A stretch of DNA of 64,000 nt from positions 1-64,000 of the forward strand of contig JBKQSS010000075.1 in NCBI GenBank assembly GCA_052143535.1. Reading direction: 5' to 3'. Origin of the DNA: JADGRA01 sp052143535 (GTDB lineage: Bacteria; Myxococcota; Myxococcia; Myxococcales; Myxococcaceae). Below the pieces are notes generated by a model. That model saw only the letters and a program-made list of their open reading frames with translations, searched no databases and had not been told where the DNA came from. The stretch's first letter is position 1; each line of letters starts with the position of its first letter. This document shows, one piece after another, positions 8,690 to 15,723 of this stretch. Both the position numbers and the translations under genes were made by a program.

Positions 8690-8881
8690 TCAGTCGGACC
8701 GCCGGTTGACCACTGCGCCGAGCAGGATGACCAGGGCCCACAGCCCAAAGGGCCACAGCCAGCTGTGTCTCCCGTCGGCCCACAGCATGCGGGCGCGCGA
8801 GGCAAACACCAGCACCGCCAACCCAAACACCCACCAGGCGGCCTCGGTGACGCGCGTCCGGCGGTCGGGGCGACTGGACAT
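8690..8881 (-). CDS. Small membrane protein upstream of the symporter-kinase (CbrX-like position)
   Basis: A 63-residue ORF encodes a protein with a short charged N-terminus and two hydrophobic segments (AAWWVFGLAVLVFASRA and WPFGLWALVILLGAVV), ending in NRRSD. AAGGTG precedes the ATG at 8881. Its stop lies 20 bases before the likely kinase start. Small proteins of this kind accompany sodium:solute symporters, and Pseudomonas cbrA has a small coupled gene (cbrX) in the same position; both comparisons are from memory. It is probably an accessory subunit of the sensor or a translational coupler for it. Confidence 0.65.
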   Translation of the reverse strand: MSSRPDRRTRVTEAAWWVFGLAVLVFASRARMLWADGRHSWLWPFGLWALVILLGAVVNRRSD

Positions 8882-9011
8882 GGGCACCTTCTTAGGCCGC
8901 CTCCGGCAGAACGGGGGAGTGCGTTGCCGAGGGGCCCGGGCATGGCGCGGTGCGCAATGGGGTTTCCGGAAGCCGCTCCACTCTCCCCTGGGGTAAGCGA
9001 AGGTCCCTTTG

Positions 9012-9752
9012 GTGAACGCCCTGCTCTCGGTGTGGACGTGGTTCGAGATTGGCCTGGTGGCCTTCCTCGGCTGGCTGCTGCAGCTCGCGCTCGCTCCCGT
9101 CACTTGGCCCTTCGACCGGCGCCGCCTGGTGCTGGGCCGCACCTTCCGGCTGGTGGGCGTGCTGGCCTCGCACCTGACGCCTTTCTGGCATTTCCGGGTG
9201 GTGGGGCCGACGCCCAAGGTGGCCGGCCGGACGGTGGTGGTCAGCAACCACGAGTCCCAGGCCGACCCCTTCCTCATCTCCCACTTGCCGTGGGAGATGA
9301 AGTGGCTCGGAAAGGCGTCGCTGTTCCGCATCCCAGTGGTGGGCTGGATGATGTGGCTGGCCGGAGACATTCCGGTGCACCGGGGAGACAAGGCTTCCGG
9401 CAAGGGCGCCATGGCTCACTGTGCCCGGTGGCTCGCCCGCGGGGTGCCAGTGATGATTTTTCCAGAGGGCACCCGCAGCACCGACGCGGGGCTGCTTCCC
9501 TTCAAGGATGGCGCGTTTCGACTGGCCATCGAAACCGGCGCGGACATTCTGCCCATCGCCGTCTGGGGGACGCGGTCTGCTCTGCCCAAGTACAGCTGGC
9601 GCTTCCAGAAGGCCTACGCCAGTGTCACCGTGGGGACGCCGCTGCCCACCCGAGGGCTCACTCTGGAAAGCCTGGAAGCCCTCAAGGGCGCGGCGCGCCT
9701 TCAGGTCGAAGGGCTCAGGGAGCGCCTTCGCAGCCTGGCCGCGGCGCAGTAG
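9012..9752 (+). CDS. plsC: 1-acyl-sn-glycerol-3-phosphate acyltransferase (PlsC family)
   Basis: The product of about 246 residues transfers an acyl group to lysophosphatidic acid or a similar lysophospholipid in membrane lipid synthesis. It carries the acyltransferase motifs NHESQADPF (NHx4D box) and FPEGTRS and has a hydrophobic N-terminal segment for membrane attachment. GTG at 9012 is favoured because GAAGG lies eight bases upstream; TTG at 9009 is in the same frame. A GNAT acetyltransferase gene follows 14 bases downstream and is probably cotranscribed. Substrate preference cannot be read from the sequence. Confidence 0.88.
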   Translation: MNALLSVWTWFEIGLVAFLGWLLQLALAPVTWPFDRRRLVLGRTFRLVGVLASHLTPFWHFRVVGPTPKVAGRTVVVSNHESQADPFLISHLPWEMKWLGKASLFRIPVVGWMMWLAGDIPVHRGDKASGKGAMAHCARWLARGVPVMIFPEGTRSTDAGLLPFKDGAFRLAIETGADILPIAVWGTRSALPKYSWRFQKAYASVTVGTPLPTRGLTLESLEALKGAARLQVEGLRERLRSLAAAQ

Positions 9753-9766
9753 AGACGAGTCTCAAG

Positions 9767-10273
9767 GTGAACGAAAACTCACGCATTGTCCTTCGCCCAG
9801 GGACGCCTGGGGATGTTCCTCTTTTGCTGGCGCTCATTCAGGAGCTGGCGGCCTACGAGCGTGCTCCGGAGGCGGTGGTGGCCACCGAGGCAGACCTACT
9901 GCGCGATGGCTTCGGTGCGGTGCCGCTGTTTCGCACGCTCATCGCCGAGCTGGAAGGCGCGGCGGTTGGCTTCGCCCTCTTCTTTCTGGCCTACTCCACC
10001 TGGCGCGGCCAACCGACGCTGTACCTCGAGGACCTCTTCGTCCGCCCGGTGGCCCGCGGCAACGGCGTGGGCAGCGCGCTGATGCGGGCGCTCGCCGCCG
10101 ATGCGGTGCGGCTCGGCTGCGCGCGCTTCGTGTGGCAGGTGTTGGACTGGAATACACCGAGCATCCGCTTTTACGAGTCGTTGGGTGCCGAGGTGCAAAG
10201 GGAGTGGCTCACCTGTCGGCTGGAGGGAGAAGCCCTCGTCGCCCTGCAGACACAGGGCTCCCCGGGGCGGTGA
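9767..10273 (+). CDS. GNAT acetyltransferase, spermidine/spermine N1-acetyltransferase-like
   Basis: The 168-residue single-domain protein has the acetyl-CoA site of the GNAT fold at RPVARGNGVGSALMRAL, preceded by TLYLEDLFV and followed by VLDWNTPSIRFYESLGA. The combination STWRG / YLEDLFV / VLDWN is close to the diamine acetyltransferase (SAT1) group, so a polyamine, thialysine or related amine is the likely acceptor. GTG at 9767 gives a normal family length; the longer open frame upstream overlaps plsC and is not coding. It follows plsC closely on the same strand. The exact substrate remains open. Confidence 0.82.
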   Translation: MNENSRIVLRPGTPGDVPLLLALIQELAAYERAPEAVVATEADLLRDGFGAVPLFRTLIAELEGAAVGFALFFLAYSTWRGQPTLYLEDLFVRPVARGNGVGSALMRALAADAVRLGCARFVWQVLDWNTPSIRFYESLGAEVQREWLTCRLEGEALVALQTQGSPGR

Positions 10274-10366
10274 AGACTGGCTCCACCCCCCAAAAAACAC
10301 TGGCCCCTGGCCGAGCGCCCTGCCCGACAGACTTGCGTCCCTTTCTGAAAGGGCGGCCGGCCATGG

Positions 10367-10873
10367 CTACTTGAGAGCGCTGTTTTGCTTCAATGTCCCG
10401 CTGGCGGGCGGCGGGGAGCCTCCGTGGCTGGCAGCGACGATGAGGGTGGGGATGATGGTTGCCAACAGCGTAAAGAGGGTGATGAGCGCCGTGGTATTCC
10501 CCGGATTGTACTGAGTGAGCTCGACTTTGGAAATGCTCGCCAGCGGCACCGCCACCGGGGGGCCAGCAAGTGGGACGGCGTCGAAGCTGCTCTCGGAGAT
10601 GAGGATGGACTCGAAGGGACCGGGCGGTGCGAGCTGCGTCCCGGTAACTCCGAGCAGGTAGAGCTCCTTGCTCGAGTTGTAGTCGACGGCTTCGCCCTGG
10701 GCGGTGATGAGTCGGTACGGAGCGTCGGTGAAGGTGACCCCATTCACGTTCTGCTCACCGTGAATGTTGTAGCCATTGAGGTACTGGAGCTGGACGGGCG
10801 GGATGGTGTAGCGGTCCATGCAGGCGGTGGTGAAGAGGAGGGCGGCCGCAGCCGCCCGGGCGCGCAACGCCAT
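10367..10873 (-). CDS. Hypothetical lipoprotein with a C-terminal membrane segment
   Basis: The 168-residue protein begins with a lipoprotein signal peptide (MALRARAAAAALLFTTAC; lipidated Cys at residue 18). The middle is rich in turns and beta-like segments (QLQYLNGYNIHGEQNVNGV). Near the end is a hydrophobic stretch, ALITLFTLLATIIPTLIVAAS, and the sequence finishes NSALK. I chose ATG at 10873 because upstream extensions run into the tRNA gene. I do not recognise the family. It converges with the GNAT gene and stands alone on its strand. Confidence 0.6.
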   Translation of the reverse strand: MALRARAAAAALLFTTACMDRYTIPPVQLQYLNGYNIHGEQNVNGVTFTDAPYRLITAQGEAVDYNSSKELYLLGVTGTQLAPPGPFESILISESSFDAVPLAGPPVAVPLASISKVELTQYNPGNTTALITLFTLLATIIPTLIVAASHGGSPPPASGTLKQNSALK

Positions 10874-10937
10874 TCGCCGGGACGGGGGTGGGGAGGTCTT
10901 CTGTGGGCGGCGCCCCAGCCGAGGTAGAACGGGCCTC

Positions 10938-11020
10938 GGGCCTGTGGTGGAACCGGTAGACACGTCGGCCTTAGGAGCCGATGCCCCAAAGGCATGAGGG
11001 TTCGAGTCCCTCCGGGCCCA
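10938..11020 (+). tRNA. tRNA-Leu (anticodon UAG)
   Basis: A full cloverleaf can be folded. The acceptor stem GGGCCTG pairs with CGGGCCC (one G-U), the D arm has GTGG..CAC with the GGTAGA loop, the anticodon stem TCGGC/GCCGA encloses CTTAGGA, the long variable arm is TGCC-CCAAA-GGCA, and the T arm is GAGGG-TTCGAGT-CCCTC. The long variable arm and TAG anticodon identify tRNA-Leu. The 3' CCA is not encoded. An inverted repeat (CGCCCC..GGGGCG) just downstream could end the transcript but has no T run. Confidence 0.93.
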
Positions 11021-11133
11021 CAGGGCGCCCCCGATGAGAAGGGGCGGGGCACTGTGGCTGACGGACCCGAAGGAACGCCGGGGCGCCCGCGAGGGTGCCT
11101 CGCCGCCGACCGCCGGGCGGTGGGCCTTGGCCT

Positions 11134-11235
11134 TCATTGAATCCCCACCCTCCCGCGGACCGCGAGAACGACTGCGGACTCGGGCTGCAGCGCAGCGGGT
11201 GCGGCCAGGACGAGGAGCGCAACGAGCATTCGCAT
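11134..11235 (-). CDS. Possible tiny secreted peptide or remnant with a signal sequence
   Basis: An ORF of 33 codons encodes MRMLVALLVLAAPAALQPES followed by AVVLAVRGRVGIQ. The start looks like a Sec signal peptide with a possible cleavage site after APA. It stops at 11134. No family is recognisable, and it could be the 5' stump of a lost exported protein. It is the only gene-like object in the 430 bases between the tRNA and tig; the rest shows no clear coding pattern. Confidence 0.25.
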   Translation of the reverse strand: MRMLVALLVLAAPAALQPESAVVLAVRGRVGIQ

Positions 11236-11411
11236 TCTAGTGAAGGCCAGGGCTTTGGCGTGTGCGCCAGGGTATCCCTTTCCCGGGACAGCCTAGCGCG
11301 GCCGGCCCTGGTGGAAAGTGTGCCGCCACCGGGGCAACCATGAGCGTCCCAGCGAAAGCGCAGCCTTGGCCCGAGCGCGCAGGTGGCCCGGTGCCAACGG
11401 CCCATTTCACG

Positions 11412-11440
11412 TTGACAGGGTGGTCAGCCACCCTTAAGGC
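11412..11440 (+). promoter_or_regulatory. Candidate sigma-70 promoter of tig with a palindrome in the spacer
   Basis: TTGACA (11412-11417) is a perfect -35 hexamer. After a 17-base spacer comes TAAGGC, a weak -10. The spacer contains the inverted repeat GGGTGG-TCAG-CCACCC (11418-11433), so a bound repressor would block the promoter. The predicted start would leave only about six bases before the tig ATG, and no clear ribosome binding site is visible there. Confidence 0.4.
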
Positions 11441-11452
11441 CCCTGGCTGCTT

Positions 11453-12724
11453 ATGAAGGTCCACGTCGAGACGCTGTCCCCCATCGAGCGCAAGCTTTCC
11501 ATCGAAGTCGAGCCTGACCAGGTCGCGGCCGAGCTGGGCCGGGCCTACCACGCACTGGGCGAGCGGGTCCGGCTTCCGGGCTTTCGTCCGGGGAAGGTGC
11601 CCCGTCGCATTCTCGAGCAACGCTTCCGGGGTGAGGTGGAAGATGACGTCACCCGGCGGCTCGTCGAGCGCAGTTACCTGAACGCCATCGCCGAGCATGG
11701 CGTCGAGGCCGTCGGGGAACCTCAGGTGACGGGCGCCCGGCTCGTCGTCGACGCTCCGTTCGCCTTTCAGGCCACCGTGGAGGTCCGTCCAGAAATTGCG
11801 CCCAAGGACTACCAGGGCCTGCCGCTGAAGCGAGTCACACCGATGGTGCAGGAGGCCAAGGTGGAGGCTCGCCTCGAGGAGCTCCGCCAGCGGCTTGGCC
11901 GGCTCGAGCCGGTGGAGGAGCGCAAGACTGCAGCCCTTTCGGACTTCGCGGTGGTTGACTACCAGGGAACGGTGGACGGCCAGCCCTTCGAGGGGGGCTC
12001 GGGCGAGGCGGTCACGGTGGAGGTGGCCCCGGGAGAGGTGAGTGCAGGAAACGTGGAGGCGCTGGCTGGCCTGTCGGTGGGCGAGACGCGGGAGGTGTCA
12101 GCCACTTTCCCGGAGGGCCATCCACGGGCCGGGAAGACGGCCAGCTTCCGTTTCACCCTGAAGGGGCTGAAGCGCCGCGTGGTGCCCCCTCTCGACGACG
12201 AGCTTGCCCGTGAGGTGGGGGGCGGTCCCACCCTGGAGGCGCTTCGCGCCCGCGTTCGCTCCGAGCTTCAGGCAGCCGCCAAGTCCGAGGCAGCGCGGGG
12301 CGAGCGCGACCAGCTGCTCAAGGCCCTCATCGAGCGCAACCCCTTCCCCGTCCCGAGGGCGATGGTGGAGCGCGGCGTGGAGGCGATGCTGGAGGGGGCG
12401 CTGCGCTCGCTGGCTCGCGGCGGGGTGGACCCAAGGGCCCTCAACCTGGACTTCGAAGCGCTCCGCACCGAGATGCGGCCTCGTGCGGAGACAGAAGTCC
12501 GGGGAGCGCTGCTGCTCGAGGCCATCGCCGAGGCGGAAGGCCTCAAAGTGCAGCCGGCCGAAGTTGACCAGCGCATCGACCAGCTTGCCAAGGAGAGCGA
12601 GCAGCCAATCAGCCAGGTGCGCAAGGCCTTCAAGGAGGCCAGCCAGCGCCGGGGCCTCGAACTGCGCCTCCGAGAAGAAAAGACGGTTGAATTCCTGAGG
12701 TCTCGGGCGAAGGATGAAGTGTAA
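11453..12724 (+). CDS. tig: Trigger factor, ribosome-associated chaperone and prolyl isomerase
   Basis: The 423-residue protein binds the ribosome exit tunnel and protects nascent chains. It has the N-terminal ribosome-binding domain with the signature GFRPGKVPRRILEQ (about residues 43-56), a central FKBP-type domain (VVDYQGTVDGQPFEGG) and the C-terminal helical chaperone domain. Length is normal for the family. ATG at 11453 is the natural start. clpP follows 20 bases downstream and then clpX, the conserved tig-clpP-clpX order that couples folding and degradation. A -35 element and operator-like palindrome lie directly upstream. Confidence 0.96.
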   Translation: MKVHVETLSPIERKLSIEVEPDQVAAELGRAYHALGERVRLPGFRPGKVPRRILEQRFRGEVEDDVTRRLVERSYLNAIAEHGVEAVGEPQVTGARLVVDAPFAFQATVEVRPEIAPKDYQGLPLKRVTPMVQEAKVEARLEELRQRLGRLEPVEERKTAALSDFAVVDYQGTVDGQPFEGGSGEAVTVEVAPGEVSAGNVEALAGLSVGETREVSATFPEGHPRAGKTASFRFTLKGLKRRVVPPLDDELAREVGGGPTLEALRARVRSELQAAAKSEAARGERDQLLKALIERNPFPVPRAMVERGVEAMLEGALRSLARGGVDPRALNLDFEALRTEMRPRAETEVRGALLLEAIAEAEGLKVQPAEVDQRIDQLAKESEQPISQVRKAFKEASQRRGLELRLREEKTVEFLRSRAKDEV

Positions 12725-12744
12725 CCCCTGAGGTCACCCAGCCC

Positions 12745-13362
12745 ATGCCCTACATGCCAGTCCCCTACGTCATCGAGCAAACCCACCGCGGCGAGCGCAC
12801 CTACGACATCTACAGCCGGCTTTTGAAGGACCGCATCATCCTGCTCGGTACGGAGATTGACGACGACGTGGCAAATGCCATTGTCGCCCAGATGCTCTTC
12901 CTCGAGTCGGAGGACCCGGACAAGGAGATTAACCTCTACGTCAACTCGCCAGGTGGCTCGGTGACGGCCGGCTTGGCCATCTACGACACCATGCAGTACG
13001 TGCGGCCGCCGGTGGCCACCATCTGTGTCGGTCAGGCCGCTTCGATGGGCGCGGTGCTGTTGCTGGCCGGGGCCAAGGGCAAGCGCCAGTCGCTGCCTAA
13101 CAGTCGCATCATGGTCCACCAGCCGATGGGAGGCGCTCGGGGTCAGGCCTCGGACGTGGAGATTCATGCCCGGGAGATTCTTCGGATGCGCTCGATGCTC
13201 AATGAGCTCATCGCCAAGCATACCGGGCAGTCTCTCGACCGGGTAGAGAAGGACACCGACCGAGACTTCTTCATGAGTGCCCTAGAAGCGAAGACTTACG
13301 GCATCATCGACGAGGTGGTCTCAGTGAATCGCAAGACATTGCCCAAGGAGCGCGACCGGTAG
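12745..13362 (+). CDS. clpP: ATP-dependent Clp protease proteolytic subunit
   Basis: The 205-residue serine protease forms the two-ring chamber that degrades proteins delivered by ClpX or ClpA. The catalytic triad is visible: Ser100 in GQAASMGA, His125 in MVHQPMGG and Asp174 in DTDRDFF. The NSPGGSV oxyanion segment lies at 67-73. There is a short N-terminal propeptide-like stretch (MPYMPVPYVIEQT). It lies between tig and clpX. A stable hairpin follows the stop codon. Confidence 0.97.
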   Translation: MPYMPVPYVIEQTHRGERTYDIYSRLLKDRIILLGTEIDDDVANAIVAQMLFLESEDPDKEINLYVNSPGGSVTAGLAIYDTMQYVRPPVATICVGQAASMGAVLLLAGAKGKRQSLPNSRIMVHQPMGGARGQASDVEIHAREILRMRSMLNELIAKHTGQSLDRVEKDTDRDFFMSALEAKTYGIIDEVVSVNRKTLPKERDR

Positions 13363-13364
13363 GT

Positions 13365-13384
13365 CCTCTGGCTGCGGCCAGAGG
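13365..13384 (+). terminator. Intercistronic hairpin between clpP and clpX
   Basis: CCTCTGGC and GCCAGAGG form a perfect 8-bp stem closed by a TGCG tetraloop, three bases after the clpP stop. There is no T run, so it may act as a processing or partial-termination element that sets ClpP:ClpX ratios rather than as a full terminator. Confidence 0.5.
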
Positions 13385-13490
13385 TGGGAGCGGTTAGCAG
13401 ACACACATCGACAGCGGGGGCGAGCGGGGCGTGGACCCGGACCTCGTCCCCCCATACCATCTGACTGGCAGGGCATCGCTCGAGGGCATC

Positions 13491-14765
13491 ATGGCAGGGA
13501 AGAACGTGGAGAAGGCCAACCAGACGCTGTCCTGCTCCTTCTGCGGCAAGTCGCAGAAGGAAGTGAAGAAGCTCATTGCTGGCCCCACGGTCTACATCTG
13601 CGACGAGTGCATCGGGCTGTGCAACGACATCATCGCCGAGGAGATTGACCGCGAAGAGACGAAGGACACCAAGCTCCGCATCCCCCGGCCCTCAGAAATC
13701 AAGACCATCCTCGACGAGTACGTGGTGGGCCAGGAGCGGGCGAAGAAGGTCCTCGCGGTGGCCGTCCACAACCACTACAAGCGCATCGAGTCCAAGGTGC
13801 AGATGGACGACGTGGAGCTGCAGAAGAGCAACATCCTGCTCCTCGGCCCCACCGGCAGCGGCAAGACGCTGCTCGCACAGACGCTGGCCCGCATCCTCAA
13901 TGTCCCGTTCACCATCGCGGACGCCACCTGCCTGACCGAGGCGGGCTACGTTGGCGAGGACGTCGAGAACATCATCGTCAACCTATTGCAGGCCGCCGAC
14001 CATGACATCGACCGCGCCCAGCGTGGGATTGTCTACATCGACGAAATCGACAAAATCGCCCGCAAGAGTGAGAACCCCTCCATCACCCGGGATGTCTCTG
14101 GGGAGGGTGTCCAGCAGGCGCTTTTGAAAATCATCGAGGGCACCATCGCCAACGTGCCTCCCAAGGGCGGCCGCAAGCACCCGCAGCAGGAATTCCTACA
14201 GGTCGACACCACCAACATCCTCTTCATTTGCGGTGGCGCCTTCGGCGGCCTCGAGCAAATTATTGAGCGGCGTCTGGGCGGCCGGAACCTCGGCTTCGGG
14301 GCGGACATCCAAACCCGCAAGGAACGCAACCTCACCGAGCTGCTCCAGCACGTCGAGCCGGAGGACCTCCTCAAGTACGGGATGATTCCAGAATTCATCG
14401 GCCGGCTGCCAATCGTCACGGCGCTGGAAGAGCTCGACGAGCCGGCGCTGGTGAGCATCCTCAGTCAGCCCAAGAACGCGCTGGTCAAGCAGTACAAGAA
14501 GCTCTTCGACCTGGACGGAGTGGCGCTCAAATTCACCGAAGGGGCGCTCAAGGCCATTGCCCACGAGGCCATCCGCCGCCGGGCCGGTGCCCGCGGACTG
14601 AGGTCCATCCTGGAGACGGCGATGCTGGACGTCATGTACGACATCCCGTCGATGAAGACCGCCAGCGAAGTCGTCATCTCCGAGGAAGTCATCTTCAAGA
14701 AGAGTGAGCCAGTCATCCTCCACGCCACGCCCAAGGACGAAGAGCTGCAGAAGGAGTCGGCCTGA
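13491..14765 (+). CDS. clpX: ATP-dependent Clp protease ATP-binding subunit ClpX
   Basis: The 424-residue AAA+ unfoldase selects and unfolds substrates for ClpP. The N-terminal C4 zinc-binding domain is intact (CSFCGKS and CDECIGLC). The Walker A motif is GPTGSGKT, Walker B is IVYIDEIDK, and the pore loop (GYVGEDVE), the ClpP-binding IGF-type region (LGFGAD) and sensor 2 (GARGLRSI) are all recognisable. ATG at 13491 is chosen because MAGKNVEKANQ leads directly into the zinc domain; the longer frame upstream is not family-like. It lies 128 bases after clpP. Confidence 0.97.
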   Translation: MAGKNVEKANQTLSCSFCGKSQKEVKKLIAGPTVYICDECIGLCNDIIAEEIDREETKDTKLRIPRPSEIKTILDEYVVGQERAKKVLAVAVHNHYKRIESKVQMDDVELQKSNILLLGPTGSGKTLLAQTLARILNVPFTIADATCLTEAGYVGEDVENIIVNLLQAADHDIDRAQRGIVYIDEIDKIARKSENPSITRDVSGEGVQQALLKIIEGTIANVPPKGGRKHPQQEFLQVDTTNILFICGGAFGGLEQIIERRLGGRNLGFGADIQTRKERNLTELLQHVEPEDLLKYGMIPEFIGRLPIVTALEELDEPALVSILSQPKNALVKQYKKLFDLDGVALKFTEGALKAIAHEAIRRRAGARGLRSILETAMLDVMYDIPSMKTASEVVISEEVIFKKSEPVILHATPKDEELQKESA

Positions 14766-14821
14766 CACAGGGCTCGGCGCCCAGTTTTCGCCTCCAGCTC
14801 CTCGAGGAGCTCTCGGAGTGG

Positions 14822-15250
14822 ATGGACGCAGAGGCCACTGGTCCCCTTGCCTCGGCCCCCGACGCCTCGGCGTGGGCCTTCGTGGACCGGGCGGTGCGTG
14901 AGGTCCTTCCCCTCGGGCTGGAGGCCTCAGGGCTTCTGTCCGCGGCCCAGGCGGTGCGAGCGCTCGCCGGGGTAACGGACGGCGAGGCCGCCCGGCGCAG
15001 CATGTTTGCTCTCGAGAAGCTGGCCCGCGCCCATGCCGCGCCCGAGCTGCTGGTGCGGGCGGCCCACGGCGTCTGCGCCTGCGCACTCTCGCTGGGCCTC
15101 GTTGAGGCAGAAGGAGGCCAAGGGGCCGAGAAGGCCCGAGGGCAGCTCGTCTCGGTGCTCGTCCGCCTTTCGACGACGGCTGTCCGGGCGGGGGCAGCGC
15201 CGGACGCCGTGGTGGGGACGCTGGCCGGAGGGAAGGCCAGCGAAGAGTAA
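14822..15250 (+). CDS. Hypothetical helical protein downstream of clpX
   Basis: The 142-residue product is alanine- and leucine-rich and appears all-helical, with no signal peptide or clear membrane segment. It contains three cysteines, two of them in CACAL. I do not recognise a family. It starts 57 bases after the clpX stop; the frame is also open upstream but without a good start codon, so ATG at 14822 with GGAG just before it is preferred. Its position suggests cotranscription with the Clp genes, which does not by itself imply a role in proteolysis. Confidence 0.5.
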   Translation: MDAEATGPLASAPDASAWAFVDRAVREVLPLGLEASGLLSAAQAVRALAGVTDGEAARRSMFALEKLARAHAAPELLVRAAHGVCACALSLGLVEAEGGQGAEKARGQLVSVLVRLSTTAVRAGAAPDAVVGTLAGGKASEE

Positions 15251-15274
15251 CAACCCTCGGCGAATGCTGTTCTG

Positions 15275-15568
15275 CTAGCCGCGGCCTTGTCCCGGGGGGA
15301 GGGCCTCGGGGCGGGCGCCCAGGCCAACTCGGTAGGGGTCGGCATTCTTGAGCCGGATGACTTCTTCCTCGAGCTCACGTAACCGCGCCGCCAACAGCTG
15401 GACTTCCTTCTCTGGAGCAGCCGCATCCCGAGTCCGTGCCAGCGCGTCAACAACGGGCTTAATGGCAAACCGCACGGTGAAGCCAATCACCGGAATGAGG
15501 ACGATGAGGACCCCGAGTGTGGCCGGGACGAGCGCGGTGAGGTCGACAGGCTGGATTTGCATGGGCAT
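15275..15568 (-). CDS. Small membrane protein with a coiled-coil tail
   Basis: The product of about 97 residues has one N-terminal membrane helix (LVPATLGVLIVLIPVIGFTV) followed by a charged heptad-like segment (EKEVQLLAARLRELEEEVIRL, residues about 55-75) and a short Gly/Pro-rich end. The layout resembles small phage-shock-type or envelope scaffolding proteins, but no specific family is recognisable. ATG at 15568 is chosen over the longer frame from 15625, which has no membrane-protein character. It converges with the unknown gene beside it. Confidence 0.55.
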   Translation of the reverse strand: MPMQIQPVDLTALVPATLGVLIVLIPVIGFTVRFAIKPVVDALARTRDAAAPEKEVQLLAARLRELEEEVIRLKNADPYRVGLGARPEALPPGQGRG

Positions 15569-15723
15569 TTCGCTTTCTACGCACAGCGGCAAGTCACCAT
15601 TGCATGTCCGTTGGGCTCCATCCACCCAGGGCTTTGGCGTCGCCCACCCATCTTCGACTCGACGCAGTGAGAGGCTTCTGCTTCAGTCCTGCGCCTCGCC
15701 GGTTTGCCTGTCGGAGAACGCCC

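Noticed and set aside
8690..9412. 240-codon minus-strand frame whose end is the small membrane protein
   Set aside because: Only the last 63 codons, from ATG 8881, look like a protein. The upstream part is antisense to plsC.
10339..10353. 15-base near-palindrome CCCTTTC-T-GAAAGGG between convergent genes
   Set aside because: A one-base loop is not a viable RNA hairpin as it stands and there is no T run; too weak to call a terminator.
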